The notes below the pieces were generated by a model that saw only the letters and a list, made by a program, of their open reading frames with translations, was not told the DNA's origin and did no database searches. From Deltaproteobacteria bacterium (GTDB taxonomy: Bacteria; Myxococcota; Myxococcia; Myxococcales; Anaeromyxobacteraceae), in contig JACRMN010000012.1 in the NCBI GenBank assembly GCA_016214955.1, forward strand, positions 248,001-312,000: 64,000 nucleotides of DNA, written 5' to 3'. How positions within the stretch are numbered: position 1 is the stretch's first letter; the number at the start of each line of letters is the position of its first letter. Positions 31,127-40,614 of the stretch are shown here, one piece after another. The translations under genes and the position numbers were made by a program.

Positions 31127-33865
31127 GTGAGCGACCTCGACGGGCTGGGCCTGCGCTTCTCCGAGGCCATGTCGGGCCACCTGGCGCTCGGCGAGACCGA
31201 CCCGCTCCGCGGCGAGGCCGCCGGCAAGGCGGCCGGGAGCGCCATCCGCTTCGACGTCCGCATCGAGATCGAGGGGCTGGGCCGCTTCCTCCGGGTGCCG
31301 GAGCACGCCGCCTCCCTGGCCGGCACCGTGAGCCTCGGGCCGCTGGGCGAGGGGCTGCCCATCGAGGGCGGCACCTTCCACCTCTTCACCGCCGACCCGG
31401 CCGGCGGCCGGACGATGCGCTACGCCTTCCGCTTCGCCTCGTCCGATGGGAGGCGCTGGTACCTGCAGGGCCGCAAGGACGTACGCGACGACCCAGGCGC
31501 GCTCGACGTCGTCGGCGACATGACCACGCTCTTCACCACGCTCCACCAGGGCGACGGGCCCGAGGCGCCGGTGGCCGGCGCCGGGGTGCTGCGGTTCGCG
31601 CTCGGCGACGCGCCGGCGCTCCTGGCCTCGATGGAGGTCACCGGCGCGAGCGGCCCCTGGCAGAAGGTGGAGGCGCTCACCGCCTTCGCCTCATTCGCCT
31701 GGGGAGCGCTGCGCGACGAGTACCTGAGGAGCCCGCGCCTCTTCTACGACACCCGGCTCGAGAACCTGGTGCTCTCCGGCGCCCTGCGGCGGGCAACGGG
31801 CGGGGAGGTGCCCTTCTTCCTGGTGAGCGGCGTCCACGACCGCGGCTTCCCCTGGGGCGACGGCGAGCTGTTCTGGGACCTGCTCCTGCTGGTGGGCGAC
31901 GGGCAGGGCGGCTGGCGCCGCTTCGCCAACTCGGACCGGGTGCTGCCCGGGCTGCGGCTCGACGTGGCCGGCGGCCTCCACCGCTACCAGGGGCCGGCCT
32001 TCGCCCTGGCCGGGCCCTCGGCCGCCTTCTCGGAGCTGCGCCGCGGCGCCCCCGGCCTCTCGCCCTGTGGGCTCACGGTGGCGCTCGACTTCGAGGCCCG
32101 GGCCCACGAGGCCGTGGGCGTCCACTTCCCCCTGGTCCCGCGGCTGGTCCGCCGCCTCTCCGCGGCGCTGGCGAAGGAGCTGCGCGACCACCTGCCCGGC
32201 ACCGACCCGCTCGGCATCTTCATCACCCCGCACACGGTGACGCCGCGCTCCGGCACCATCCGCATCGATCGGCCCGGCCATCCCGCCGAGGAGTACGCAC
32301 TGGTGGCCGACCGCAGCTTCGGCGAGGCCGAGCGCACCACCTTCCGCAACCTCAAGGAGCCGACGACGCTCTACGGCTACCTGTGCGCGCTGCGGCCCGC
32401 GTCTCGCGCCGCCAGGGTGCAGATCCACGCCCGGGCGCTGCGCGACGAGAAGGAGCGCTGGGCCAGGGACCGGCTCGACGCCTACCTGGGCTCGGTGGTG
32501 TCGCGGGTGGCCTGCTCCGAGCTTCGCCTGGAGGGCGGGACCCTCACGGTGCACCCCATGGCGCCCGCCGGCGCGCCCGCGCTGCAGGCCCCGCCGATCC
32601 GCAGGCTGGGCGAGCCGCTCCTCGAGATCCGCAACGACCACTTCCCCACCGCGGTGTTCCTGCGCCGCATCCGCGAGGTGAAGGATCCGGGCGGCGAGCG
32701 CTGCCTGGCGCTGGAGGAGGACATGGACCTCCTGCGGCTCGAGGCGCGCAACAGCGACCGCAGCGCGCCGGTGGCCGCCTTCCACGACCCCGATGCGCAC
32801 CGGGCCCTCGACCGGGTCCTCCTGGAGACCGGCTTCGACGAGCTCCTGCGCGAGAGGCACCGCGCCTCGGGAAAGGACCGGGCCGCCTTCTCGGTGGTGG
32901 TGAAGCCCAACTTCATGTTCGCCTACGACCGGCGCGACCGCTCCACCTACACCGATCCGGCGCTGGTGGCCCACCTGGCGGCCCGCATCCGGGCGCTGGG
33001 CTTTCCCCGGGTGCGCATCGTCGAGGCCCAGTCCACCTACGGCGAGTACTTCGACAGGCGCAGCGTCCGGGAGATGGCCGACTACCTGGGCTACGGCGTG
33101 GCCGGCTGCGAGGTGGTGGACATGACCCTCGACGCCGACGAGGTCCGCGACCTCGGGCCCGCCCTGGGGCGCCACCCGGTCTCGGCGGCCTGGCGCGACG
33201 CCGACTTCCGCATCTCGTTCGCCAAGAACAAGACCCACGCCTACGCCTTCTACACGCTCACCTTGAAGAACGTGTACGGGGCCCTGCCGCTGGCCGACAA
33301 GTTCAAGGAGTACCACTGCAAGCGCGGCATCTACGCCACCACCATCGAGTACCTGCGCGCCTTCCCGGTGCACTTCGGGCTGGTGGACGCCGCCCTTTCG
33401 GCCGACGGCCCCTTCGGCATCTTCGCCGACCCGCGCCCCAACCCCACCGAGACGGTGCTGGGCGGCCCCGACCTGGTGGCGGTGGACTGGGTGGGCGCCA
33501 CCAAGATGGGCATCGACCCGATGATCAGCCCCTACATGAGGCTGGCGGTCGAGGCCTTCGGCAAGCCGGCAATCCGCTTCACCGGCGACCCCACGCCCTA
33601 CCGCCCCTGGCTCAACGTGCCGGTGGCCCTGACCCTCTTCACCAACGAGGGCGTCGACGCCAGCCACTACTTCGGCAACCTGATGTACTCGGCGCTGGCG
33701 CAGATGGACGAGACCCACTTCACCCACCGCAACCGCTCCCTCTTCATGCGGCTCCTGCGCGCCGCCACCAACCCGCTGCGGCGCACCTTCTTCCTGCGCA
33801 CCGGCGAGGACCCGAGCGCCGCCAACCGCCTGGTGAGCTGGCTCTTCTACCGGATGGGGTTCTGA
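31127..33865 (+). CDS. DUF362 protein fused to a long N-terminal region
   Basis: The GTG at 31127 sits behind GGAGGAGGGGCG and gives 912 residues. Residues about 580-860 match DUF362 (VVKPNFMFAYD, RIVEAQSTYGEYFDRR, SFAKNKTHAYAFYTLTLKN, GPDLVAVDWVGATKMGIDP), a family often fused to ferredoxin domains. No Fe-S cysteines are present here. The N-terminal 570 residues show repeated FSEAMSGHL and FTADPAGGRTMRYAFRFAS blocks. These recall the non-catalytic C-terminal part of large cholesterol-oxidase-like GMC proteins, an association made from memory and uncertain. The fusion is unusual. A role in lipid or sterol handling is speculative. Confidence 0.72.
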   Translation: MSDLDGLGLRFSEAMSGHLALGETDPLRGEAAGKAAGSAIRFDVRIEIEGLGRFLRVPEHAASLAGTVSLGPLGEGLPIEGGTFHLFTADPAGGRTMRYAFRFASSDGRRWYLQGRKDVRDDPGALDVVGDMTTLFTTLHQGDGPEAPVAGAGVLRFALGDAPALLASMEVTGASGPWQKVEALTAFASFAWGALRDEYLRSPRLFYDTRLENLVLSGALRRATGGEVPFFLVSGVHDRGFPWGDGELFWDLLLLVGDGQGGWRRFANSDRVLPGLRLDVAGGLHRYQGPAFALAGPSAAFSELRRGAPGLSPCGLTVALDFEARAHEAVGVHFPLVPRLVRRLSAALAKELRDHLPGTDPLGIFITPHTVTPRSGTIRIDRPGHPAEEYALVADRSFGEAERTTFRNLKEPTTLYGYLCALRPASRAARVQIHARALRDEKERWARDRLDAYLGSVVSRVACSELRLEGGTLTVHPMAPAGAPALQAPPIRRLGEPLLEIRNDHFPTAVFLRRIREVKDPGGERCLALEEDMDLLRLEARNSDRSAPVAAFHDPDAHRALDRVLLETGFDELLRERHRASGKDRAAFSVVVKPNFMFAYDRRDRSTYTDPALVAHLAARIRALGFPRVRIVEAQSTYGEYFDRRSVREMADYLGYGVAGCEVVDMTLDADEVRDLGPALGRHPVSAAWRDADFRISFAKNKTHAYAFYTLTLKNVYGALPLADKFKEYHCKRGIYATTIEYLRAFPVHFGLVDAALSADGPFGIFADPRPNPTETVLGGPDLVAVDWVGATKMGIDPMISPYMRLAVEAFGKPAIRFTGDPTPYRPWLNVPVALTLFTNEGVDASHYFGNLMYSALAQMDETHFTHRNRSLFMRLLRAATNPLRRTFFLRTGEDPSAANRLVSWLFYRMGF

Positions 33866-33954
33866 GCGCGGTGCGCCACTCCGCCCTTCTCGGCCACGGC
33901 GCGGTCTGCTACTCCTCGCGACGGCTGGTGATCGCCCCGACCCGGAGGATGCCC

Positions 33955-34440
33955 ATGCTGCCCCGCCTCGCCCTCGCCGCCTGCGCCCTGCTCCTCGGCG
34001 CGCCGGCCCACGCCGGACCGCCCCCGGGGAGGGCGGCCCCGGCCGCGAATGGCACCGGCCGGGCCACCTTCCGCCTGGGCGCCCACCTCCACTCCCTGCC
34101 GCTCACGCACCAGGAGGTGAAGGCCGGCGCCGGCGGGATGACGCGGGTGACGGTGGAGTACGCCGACGACCAGGGCAACCAGCTCCAGCTCACCTTCGGC
34201 GCCCGGGCCAAGGGCGTGGTGCCCGACACCCAGATCACCGGCGTGGTGGCCAGGAGCCGGGCCGCGGGCGCGGCGCGCGCCGCGGTGGGCCAGACCCGCT
34301 GCGGGCTCACGCTCGAGGCGCTCTCGGACCAGCAGGTGAGCGGCAGGGCGACCTGCCGGCCCATGTTCGCGCTCGACGGCCGCACGCCCGCCCACGACCT
34401 GGCCGACCTCGAGTTCAGCGTCCGGCCCAGGCGGAACTAG
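33955..34440 (+). CDS. Small secreted hypothetical protein
   Basis: The ATG at 33955 is preferred because GGAGG lies six bases upstream; an in-frame ATG at 33949 is too close to it. The 161-residue protein has a signal peptide (LPRLALAACALLLGAPAHAG) and a mature part rich in beta strands (TRVTVEYADDQGNQLQLTF). Two cysteines (QTRCGLTL, GRATCRPM) could form a disulfide. No family was recognised. It lies 89 bp after the DUF362 gene. Confidence 0.65.
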   Translation: MLPRLALAACALLLGAPAHAGPPPGRAAPAANGTGRATFRLGAHLHSLPLTHQEVKAGAGGMTRVTVEYADDQGNQLQLTFGARAKGVVPDTQITGVVARSRAAGAARAAVGQTRCGLTLEALSDQQVSGRATCRPMFALDGRTPAHDLADLEFSVRPRRN

Positions 34441-34629
34441 GCCCACCGGCCGGGGGCGGGCCGGGCCCCGGAGCGATCCAGGATCCCCGCCACACCTTGC
34501 GCCCACCTGTCGCCGCTCCGGGTTTCACGCCGAGGGCGGCCAATGGCCGCACGGCGTCGCCGCCCTGCGTTTGCCAGGTGCGCCGGGCGCGGCGGTGGTC
34601 TATTCCGGACCGCGCGGAGGGAGGGGACC

Positions 34630-36174
34630 ATGCACGACCACCTCGAGGAGCTTCGCCGGAAGCGGGAGCTGGCGGTCCAGGGCGGCGGACCGGAGCGCAT
34701 CGCCCAGCAGCACCAGCGTGGCAAGCTCACCGCCCGCGAGCGGCTGGCGCTGCTGCTCGACGAGGGCTCGTTCCAGGAGCTGGGGGCGCTGGCCACCCAC
34801 AACGTCTCCGACTTCGGCCTGGGCGAGCAGCGCTACCCCGGCGACGGCGTGGTGAGTGGCTTCGGAAAGATCCGGGGCCGGCGGGTCGCCGTCTACGCCC
34901 AGGACTTCACCGTACTGGGCGGGTCCTTCGGCGCGGTTCAGTCCAACAAGATCTGCCGCGTGCAGGACCTGGCGCTGGAGAGCGGCATCCCCGTCATCGG
35001 GCTCAACGACTCGGGCGGGGCCCGCATCCAGGAGGGCGTCCGCAGCCTGGCCGCCTACGGAGAGGTCTTCGTGCGGAACGTCGCCGCCTCGGGCGTCATC
35101 CCGCAGATCTCGGTGATCCTCGGTCCGTGCGCGGGCGGCGCGGTCTACTCGCCGGCCCTCACCGACTTCGTCATCATGGCCCGCGACACCAGCTTCATGT
35201 TCCTCACCGGGCCCGAGGTCATCAAGGCGGTCACCGGCCGCGAGGTCTCGGTGCAGGAGCTGGGCGGCGCCGAGGCCCACAGCACGCTCTCGGGCGTCAC
35301 CCACCTGGTGGCCGACGACGAGCGCGCCGCGCTCAACCTGGTGAAGCAGCTCCTCGGCTACCTGCCCCAGAACAACAACGACGACCCGCCCCAGGTGGTG
35401 CCGCACGACGCGCCCGACAGGATGGACCCCGAGCTCGACACGCTGGTCCCGCGCGACGACCGCAGCCCCTACGACGTCCGCCAGCTCATCGAGCGGATCT
35501 GCGACCGCGACGGCTTCCTCGAGATCCAGCCCTACTGGGCGCAGAACGCGGTGGTGGGCTTCGGCCGCCTGGACGGGCACTCGGTGGGCATCGTGGCCAA
35601 CCAGCCCGCCCACCTCGCCGGCGCCCTCGACATCGACGCCAGCGACAAGATCAGCCGCTTCACCCGCATCTGCGACACCTACAACGTCCCCATCGTCACC
35701 TTCGTGGACACGCCCGGGTTCCTCCCCGGCGTGGAGCAGGAGTACGGCGGCGTCATCCGCCACGGGGCCAAGATCATCTACGGCTACGCCGCCGCCACCG
35801 TCCCCAAGATCGCGGTGGTGGTGCGCAAGGCCATCGGCGGGGCCTACGTGGCCATGAGCTCGAAGCAGCTCCGCTGCGACCTCAACTTCGCCTGGCCCAC
35901 CGCGCAGATCGCGGTCATGGGCCCAGACGCCGCCGTCCGCATCCTGCGCCGCGCCGAGATCAAGGCGGCCGCCGATCCGGCGGCGGTGGAGCGGGACTTC
36001 GCGGGCGAGTACCGGGAGGCGTTCTTCAACCCGTACCGCGCCGCCGACCTCGGGCAGGTGGACGAGGTGATCCTGCCCAGCGAGACGCGGCCTCGCCTGA
36101 TCCGCGCGCTCGAGATCCTCCGCACCAAGGTGCAGCTCAACCCCGCTCGCAAGCACGGGCTCATCCCGTCCTAG
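34630..36174 (+). CDS. mmdA: Carboxyltransferase alpha subunit of a Na+-translocating acyl-CoA decarboxylase
   Basis: The start at 34630 follows GGAGGGAGGGGACC and gives 514 residues, the usual length. Both crotonase halves are typical of the PccB/MmdA group: IGLNDSGGARIQEGV, AGGAVYSPALTDF, TFVDTPGFLPGVEQEYGG and RKAIGGAYVAMSSKQL. MmdA moves the carboxyl of (methyl)malonyl-CoA, or glutaconyl-CoA in relatives, onto biotin. Assignment to a decarboxylase rather than a carboxylase rests on the next genes, which encode the membrane anchor, carrier and pump in mmdADCB order. The substrate remains to be shown; propionyl-CoA carboxylase activity would be the alternative if a carboxylase subunit partnered it. 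Confidence 0.85.
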   Translation: MHDHLEELRRKRELAVQGGGPERIAQQHQRGKLTARERLALLLDEGSFQELGALATHNVSDFGLGEQRYPGDGVVSGFGKIRGRRVAVYAQDFTVLGGSFGAVQSNKICRVQDLALESGIPVIGLNDSGGARIQEGVRSLAAYGEVFVRNVAASGVIPQISVILGPCAGGAVYSPALTDFVIMARDTSFMFLTGPEVIKAVTGREVSVQELGGAEAHSTLSGVTHLVADDERAALNLVKQLLGYLPQNNNDDPPQVVPHDAPDRMDPELDTLVPRDDRSPYDVRQLIERICDRDGFLEIQPYWAQNAVVGFGRLDGHSVGIVANQPAHLAGALDIDASDKISRFTRICDTYNVPIVTFVDTPGFLPGVEQEYGGVIRHGAKIIYGYAAATVPKIAVVVRKAIGGAYVAMSSKQLRCDLNFAWPTAQIAVMGPDAAVRILRRAEIKAAADPAAVERDFAGEYREAFFNPYRAADLGQVDEVILPSETRPRLIRALEILRTKVQLNPARKHGLIPS

Positions 36175-36182
36175 GAGCCGCC

Positions 36183-36548
36183 ATGCACGACCTCGCGTTC
36201 GGGCTCCGGATCGCCGCCCTGGGGATGGGGATCATCTTCGGGCTGCTGGCGCTCCTCTGGGCCGGCCTGGTCCTCATCGGCCGCCTCGACGCCGCCCTGG
36301 TCGCGCGGGAGGAGGCGGGAGGCGGCGCGCCGGGGCCGGCGGCGCGGGACGCCGGCGAGGAGCAGCTGCCCCCCGAGGCCCTCGCCGCGGTGGCCATCGC
36401 GGTGGCCACCCACGCTGCGCTGGTCCGCCGCGAGGCGGCCCCTTCCCAGCGCGCCCACCAGCCCGGGAGCCAGCTCTTCGCCAGCCGCTGGCTCGCCGCG
36501 GGCCGGACCCGCCAGACGAGGGCCTACGGCAGCCACGGGAGGACGTGA
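36183..36548 (+). CDS. mmdD: OadG-type small membrane subunit (delta) of the decarboxylase
   Basis: The 121-residue protein starts 8 bp behind mmdA and has one membrane helix at the N-terminus (LRIAALGMGIIFGLLALLWAGLVLI), the OadG hallmark. A flexible acidic/Ala linker and a basic C-terminus (AAGRTRQTRAYGSHGRT) follow. OadG proteins tie the cytosolic carboxyltransferase to the pump subunit. The stop overlaps an alternative GTG of the carrier gene. Conservation is low, so the position in the operon supports the call most. Confidence 0.75.
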   Translation: MHDLAFGLRIAALGMGIIFGLLALLWAGLVLIGRLDAALVAREEAGGGAPGPAARDAGEEQLPPEALAAVAIAVATHAALVRREAAPSQRAHQPGSQLFASRWLAAGRTRQTRAYGSHGRT

Positions 36549-36550
36549 GC

Positions 36551-37048
36551 ATGCGCCGCTACACCATCGCGGTCGACGGGAAGAGCTTCACCCTGGACGT
36601 GCGGGGGCTCTCGCAGGACACCTTCGAGGTGACCATCGGCAACCGCAAGATGGCGGTCCAGCTCGCCGAGGGCGTCGACCTGCCCAGGTCGTCCATCACG
36701 CCGGACCTGGCGGCCAGCCTCTCCTCCTCGCCGCCCGGGCCGCCGCCTCCCGGCCCGACCCAGTCCGGCGCAGCCGTGGCCCCTCTCGTCGTGCCGCTGG
36801 CCCGGCCCGGGGTGGCCACCGCCGGCGCCGGCATCGGGGCGGTGACCGCGCCCATGCCGGGCGTCATCGCCGCCATCGAGGCCGCGCCGGGTGCGCGGGT
36901 GAAGCGGGGCCAGCCGCTCTTCTCCCTGGAGGCCATGAAGATGCTGAACGCCATTCGCTCGCCGCGGGACGGCGTGGTCGCCGAGGTGCTCGTCGCCCGG
37001 GGCCAGACGGTGGCCTTCGGCGACCCGCTGCTGCGGTTCGAGAGGTGA
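36551..37048 (+). CDS. mmdC: Biotin carrier subunit (gamma) of the decarboxylase
   Basis: The ATG at 36551 lies behind GGGAGGACGTGAGC; the in-frame GTG at 36545 is an alternative. The 165-residue protein has an N-terminal beta-rich segment, a Pro/Ala linker (SSSPPGPPPPGPTQSG) acting as a swinging arm, and a biotinyl domain with EAMKML, where Lys130 is the biotin site. The carrier shuttles carboxyl groups between MmdA and MmdB. The spacing of four bases to the next gene fits co-translation. Confidence 0.88.
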   Translation: MRRYTIAVDGKSFTLDVRGLSQDTFEVTIGNRKMAVQLAEGVDLPRSSITPDLAASLSSSPPGPPPPGPTQSGAAVAPLVVPLARPGVATAGAGIGAVTAPMPGVIAAIEAAPGARVKRGQPLFSLEAMKMLNAIRSPRDGVVAEVLVARGQTVAFGDPLLRFER

Positions 37049-37052
37049 TCCG

Positions 37053-38171
37053 ATGGACCAGAACCTCCTGGTGCGCCTGCTGGTCGGGCTGAACGCCGTC
37101 TCCTGGCAGTCGCTGGTCATGCTGGCCATCGCCGGGGCGCTGCTCTGGCTGGCCATCGCCAAGGACTACGAGCCGCTCCTGCTCCTGCCCATCGGCGCCG
37201 GGTGCCTGCTCGCCAACCTGCCGCTCTCGCCGCTGCTGGGCAAGGAGGGGATGCTCGGCATCCTCTACGAGGCCGGGGTGGCCAACGAGCTCTTCCCCCT
37301 CCTGGTCTTCATCGGGATCGGGGCCCTCACGGACTTCGGGCCGCTGCTCGAGAACCCGCGCATGGTGCTCATCGGCGCGGCGGGGCAGTTCGGGATCTTC
37401 GCCACCCTGCTCCTGGCCCTGGTGCTGGGCTTCACCCGCGACGAGGCCGCCTCCATCGGCATCATCGGCGCCATCGACGGGCCCACCTCGATCTACGTCT
37501 CCGGCAAGCTCGCGCCCCACCTCCTCGGCCCCATCACCGTGGCGGCCTACAGCTACATGTCGCTGGTGCCCATCATCATGCCGCCGGTCATGCGGCTCCT
37601 CACCACCAGGAAGGAGCGCGCCATCCGCATGGTCTACAGCAGCCGGAGGATCTCGAGGTCCACGCGGATCCTGTTCCCCATCTCCGTGACCGTCATCGTC
37701 GGCACGCTGGTGCCCTTCGCCACCCCGCTCATCGGCACCCTGATGCTGGGCAACCTGATGAAGGAGTCGGGGGTCGTCGAGCGCCTGACCCGGGCCTCGT
37801 CGCAGGAGATCGCCAACGCGGTCACGCTCTTCCTGGGCCTGGCCATCGGGTCGACGATGGTCGGCGCCCAGTTCCTGAAGGCCAGCACCCTGGCCATCCT
37901 CGTCCTCGGCATCCTCGCCTTCGGCGTCGACACGGCCGCCGGGCTGCTCTTCGGCAAGGCGCTGAACGCCCTCTCGGGCGGCAAGTTCAACCCGCTCATC
38001 GGGGCGGCTGGCATCAGCGCCTTCCCCATGGCGGCCCGCGTGGTGCAGCGGGTGGCGCAGGAGGAGGACTTCGAGAACTTCCTCCTCATGCACGCCATGG
38101 GGGCCAACGCCGCCGGACAGGTGGCCAGCGTGGTGGCGGGCGGCGTGCTCCTGGCGCTGCTGGGGGGCTAG
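37053..38171 (+). CDS. mmdB: Na+-translocating decarboxylase beta subunit (membrane pump)
   Basis: This 372-residue polytopic protein of the OadB/MmdB/GcdB group has the conserved membrane motifs GIGALTDFGPLLENP, IIGAIDGPTSIYVSGKLAP, AYSYMSLVPIIMPPVMRLL and LGLAIGSTMVGAQFL. The Asp in AIDGPT and the Ser/Gly region belong to the Na+ channel. It decarboxylates carboxybiotin at the periplasmic side and expels Na+. The stop overlaps the stop of the opposite porB gene (CTAG at 38168-38171). Confidence 0.92.
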   Translation: MDQNLLVRLLVGLNAVSWQSLVMLAIAGALLWLAIAKDYEPLLLLPIGAGCLLANLPLSPLLGKEGMLGILYEAGVANELFPLLVFIGIGALTDFGPLLENPRMVLIGAAGQFGIFATLLLALVLGFTRDEAASIGIIGAIDGPTSIYVSGKLAPHLLGPITVAAYSYMSLVPIIMPPVMRLLTTRKERAIRMVYSSRRISRSTRILFPISVTVIVGTLVPFATPLIGTLMLGNLMKESGVVERLTRASSQEIANAVTLFLGLAIGSTMVGAQFLKASTLAILVLGILAFGVDTAAGLLFGKALNALSGGKFNPLIGAAGISAFPMAARVVQRVAQEEDFENFLLMHAMGANAAGQVASVVAGGVLLALLGG

Positions 38172-39076
38172 GTGGTGGCGCCGGCGGCGTCGCGCCGGAG
38201 GTACTCGGCCCAGCGCCCGTCGACCCACCGCTGGATCTCGGTGGCCGCCTCCGGGGACATGCCCTTGAAGCGCCCCTGCGTGGCCAGGTAGTCGGCCACC
38301 GGCGGCCGCTTGCCCCGCTTGGCCAGCGTCTTCGAGCGGCCGGTGAGCCGGAAGACGCCGCCCTCGACCTCGAAGAGCACCACCAGGCCGGTGTCCACCG
38401 CGAGCTGGCCCACCGTCACCGAGTCCCTGGGCTCGAAGCTCCAGCCCGAGGGGCAGGGGGTGTTCATGTGCACGTAGCGCAGCCCCCGGAGTGTGCGGGC
38501 CCGGGCCAGCTTGTCGTAGACGTCGTCGGGGAACACCGCCGAGGTGGAGGCCACGTAGGGGATGCCGTGGGCCTCCATGATGCGGCACATGTCCTTGGGG
38601 TTCTCGCGCTTGCCCAGCATCGTGGTGGTGGTGCGCGCGCCCGCCGGCGTGAGGCCGGAGCGCTGCGTCCCGGTGTTCATGTACGCCTCGTTGTCGTAGC
38701 AGACGTAGATGAAGTCGTCGTTGCGCTCGGCGGCGCCGGAGAGGGCCTGGATGCCGATGTCGGCGGTGCCGCCGTCGCCGGCCATGGCCAGCACCGTCAT
38801 CTCCCGGTCCCTGCCGGTGGCCCGCAGGCCGGCGGCCAGGCCGGCCGCGGCGGCGGCGCAGCCCGGGAAGGCGACGTTGAGCCAGGGCACGGTCACCGAG
38901 GAGGTGGGGTACATGCCGCCGATGACGGTGAGGCAGGAGGCCGGCACCGTCATCACGGCCTTGCCGTCGAGCGCCTTCAGGATGGAGCGGAGCCCGATGC
39001 CCAGCGAGCAGCCGGCGCAGGCCCGGTTGCCGGGCAGCATGTGCTCCTGGGTGGGGAGGTCCACGAGGCGGGTCAT
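38168..39076 (-). CDS. porB: 2-oxoacid:ferredoxin oxidoreductase beta subunit (TPP)
   Basis: The 302-residue minus-strand protein has the PorB Fe-S motif GNRACAGCSLGIGL, the TPP motif GDGGTADIGIQALSG ... DNEAYMNTG and the later MNTPCPSGW cysteine. It matches four-subunit pyruvate- and 2-oxoisovalerate-type enzymes rather than the fused bacterial PFOR. It overlaps porA by 4 bp (ATGA). The reaction is CoA-dependent oxidative decarboxylation of a 2-oxoacid with reduction of ferredoxin. Confidence 0.88.
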   Translation of the reverse strand: MTRLVDLPTQEHMLPGNRACAGCSLGIGLRSILKALDGKAVMTVPASCLTVIGGMYPTSSVTVPWLNVAFPGCAAAAAGLAAGLRATGRDREMTVLAMAGDGGTADIGIQALSGAAERNDDFIYVCYDNEAYMNTGTQRSGLTPAGARTTTTMLGKRENPKDMCRIMEAHGIPYVASTSAVFPDDVYDKLARARTLRGLRYVHMNTPCPSGWSFEPRDSVTVGQLAVDTGLVVLFEVEGGVFRLTGRSKTLAKRGKRPPVADYLATQGRFKGMSPEAATEIQRWVDGRWAEYLRRDAAGATT

Positions 39077-40287
39077 GCGCGCTCCTCGAGCTGGAGGTTC
39101 ACCCACTCGGCGGGGCGCTGGCGGACGCCGCGGTCGAGGTCGGCGAGGGCCCGGCGAGCCACCTCGGCGAGCTCGCGGGCGGCGGCGTCGCGGCCGCCCA
39201 GGCCGGCCACCGCGCCGAAGACCGGCGGCGCGCCCGGGGCGCCGAAGAGGGCCGAGCGCACGTCGGAGCAGATGGGCCCCTCGTGGCCGTAGCTCATGGC
39301 CTTGTCGAAGACGAGCGCCAGCCTGCGCCCCTGGAGCGCCTGGCGCAGCGCCTCGGCCGGGAAGGGCCGGTAGGCGCGGATGCCGAGCACGCCGGCCTTC
39401 ACCCCCTCGGCCCGCAGCGCCTCGGCGGCCACCGTGAGCTCCACGCCGATGCTGCCGGCGGCCACCAGCACCACCTCGGCGTCGTCGAGCAGGTGGCCCC
39501 AGGTGAGCGCCCCGCGGCTGCGGCCGAAGAGCGCCGCGAAGCTCCGCTCCACCCGGGGGATCACCTGCAGCGCCCGGGTGAGCGCCTCCTGGTGCAGCGC
39601 CCGCAGCTCCATGTAGCCGTGGCAGATCACCCCGTCGGCGTTGGCGCGTGGATCGGCGAAGGTCACCGGGCCGACGTTGCGAGGCCGGGCGAGATCGATG
39701 ACCGGGATGGGCTCGTGGCGCGGCAGGAAGGCGTCGACGGCGGACGCCTCGGGCACGTCCACCGGCATCACCGTGTGGGAGAGCAGGAAGCCGTCGTAGC
39801 AGACCATCACCGGCAGGCCGAGCTCCTCGGCGATGCGCCAGGCCTGCAGCGTGGTGTCCAGCACCTCCTGGTTGTCGCGGCAGTAGAGCTGGACCCAGCC
39901 GGCGTCGCGCACCGACATCGAGTCCTGCTGGTCGTTGAGCACGTTCCAGGGCGCGGCCAGGGCCCGGTTCACGCAGCACATCACCACCGGCAGGCGCGCC
40001 CCGGCCGCCCACCAGATCTGCTCGTTCATGTAGGCGAGGCCGTTGGCGCTGGTGGCGGTGAAGACCCGCGCCCCCACCGTGGCGGCGGCGATGCACACCG
40101 TCAGCGCGCTGTGCTCGCTCTCCACCCGCACCAGCTCGGCCTGGAGATCGCCCTGGTCGGACCACTTGGAGAGCATCTCCACCACCGGCGACTGCGGGGT
40201 GATGGGGTAGGCGGCCACCACCTGGACCCGGGCGAGGCGCGCCGCGTGGGCGGCGGCGTCGTTGCCGGTGAGGATCGAGATGCTCAC
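39073..40287 (-). CDS. porA: 2-oxoacid:ferredoxin oxidoreductase alpha subunit
   Basis: The GTG at 40287 gives 404 residues and overlaps the stop of porD (GTGA). The pyrimidine-binding domain starts with LTGNDAAAHAARLARVQVVA and AYPITPQSPVVEMLSKW. VESEHSALTVCIAAATVGAR and TSANGLAYMNEQIWWAA are hallmark stretches. The C-terminal domain has VAAGSIGVELTVAAEAL. Substrate identity among pyruvate, isovalerate and others is not certain from sequence. Confidence 0.88.
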   Translation of the reverse strand: MSISILTGNDAAAHAARLARVQVVAAYPITPQSPVVEMLSKWSDQGDLQAELVRVESEHSALTVCIAAATVGARVFTATSANGLAYMNEQIWWAAGARLPVVMCCVNRALAAPWNVLNDQQDSMSVRDAGWVQLYCRDNQEVLDTTLQAWRIAEELGLPVMVCYDGFLLSHTVMPVDVPEASAVDAFLPRHEPIPVIDLARPRNVGPVTFADPRANADGVICHGYMELRALHQEALTRALQVIPRVERSFAALFGRSRGALTWGHLLDDAEVVLVAAGSIGVELTVAAEALRAEGVKAGVLGIRAYRPFPAEALRQALQGRRLALVFDKAMSYGHEGPICSDVRSALFGAPGAPPVFGAVAGLGGRDAAARELAEVARRALADLDRGVRQRPAEWVNLQLEERA

Positions 40288-40601
40288 CGGGCACCTCCGG
40301 CCGCGGCGGCGGCGCTCTCGCGCTCCGGCACCATGGCGATGGCGTCGGTGGGGCAGACCTCGGCGCAGATGCCGCAGCCCTTGCAGTAGGTGAGGAGCAC
40401 CGCGGGCGGGACGCCGCGGGCGATGCACAGGTCGGGGCAGTAGACCCAGCAGAGCTGACAGGCTTCCTTCTCCTGCTTCTGGGCCAGGCACAGCGCCGGG
40501 TCGAGCACCGGCCGCTCGGTGCGCCAGTCGCCGGTGGCGCCGGCCTCGCCGGCGGCCGGCGACGACATGGCGATCTGGTGCTGGCAGTCGCGGGTTCCCA
40601 C
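40284..40601 (-). CDS. porD: Ferredoxin-like delta subunit with two [4Fe-4S] clusters
   Basis: The GTG at 40601 follows GAGAGGACGGAGACC and is preferred; an ATG at 40634, inside porG, would add 11 residues. The 105-residue protein has two ferredoxin-type Cys quartets: CQLCWVYCPDLCI and CKGCGICAEVCPTDAI. An N-terminal segment with DWRTERPVLDPALC leads in. It relays electrons from the TPP site to free ferredoxin. The order G-D-A-B is the classic por/vor order. Confidence 0.87.
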   Translation of the reverse strand: MGTRDCQHQIAMSSPAAGEAGATGDWRTERPVLDPALCLAQKQEKEACQLCWVYCPDLCIARGVPPAVLLTYCKGCGICAEVCPTDAIAMVPERESAAAAAGGAR

Positions 40602-40614
40602 GGTCTCCGTCCTC

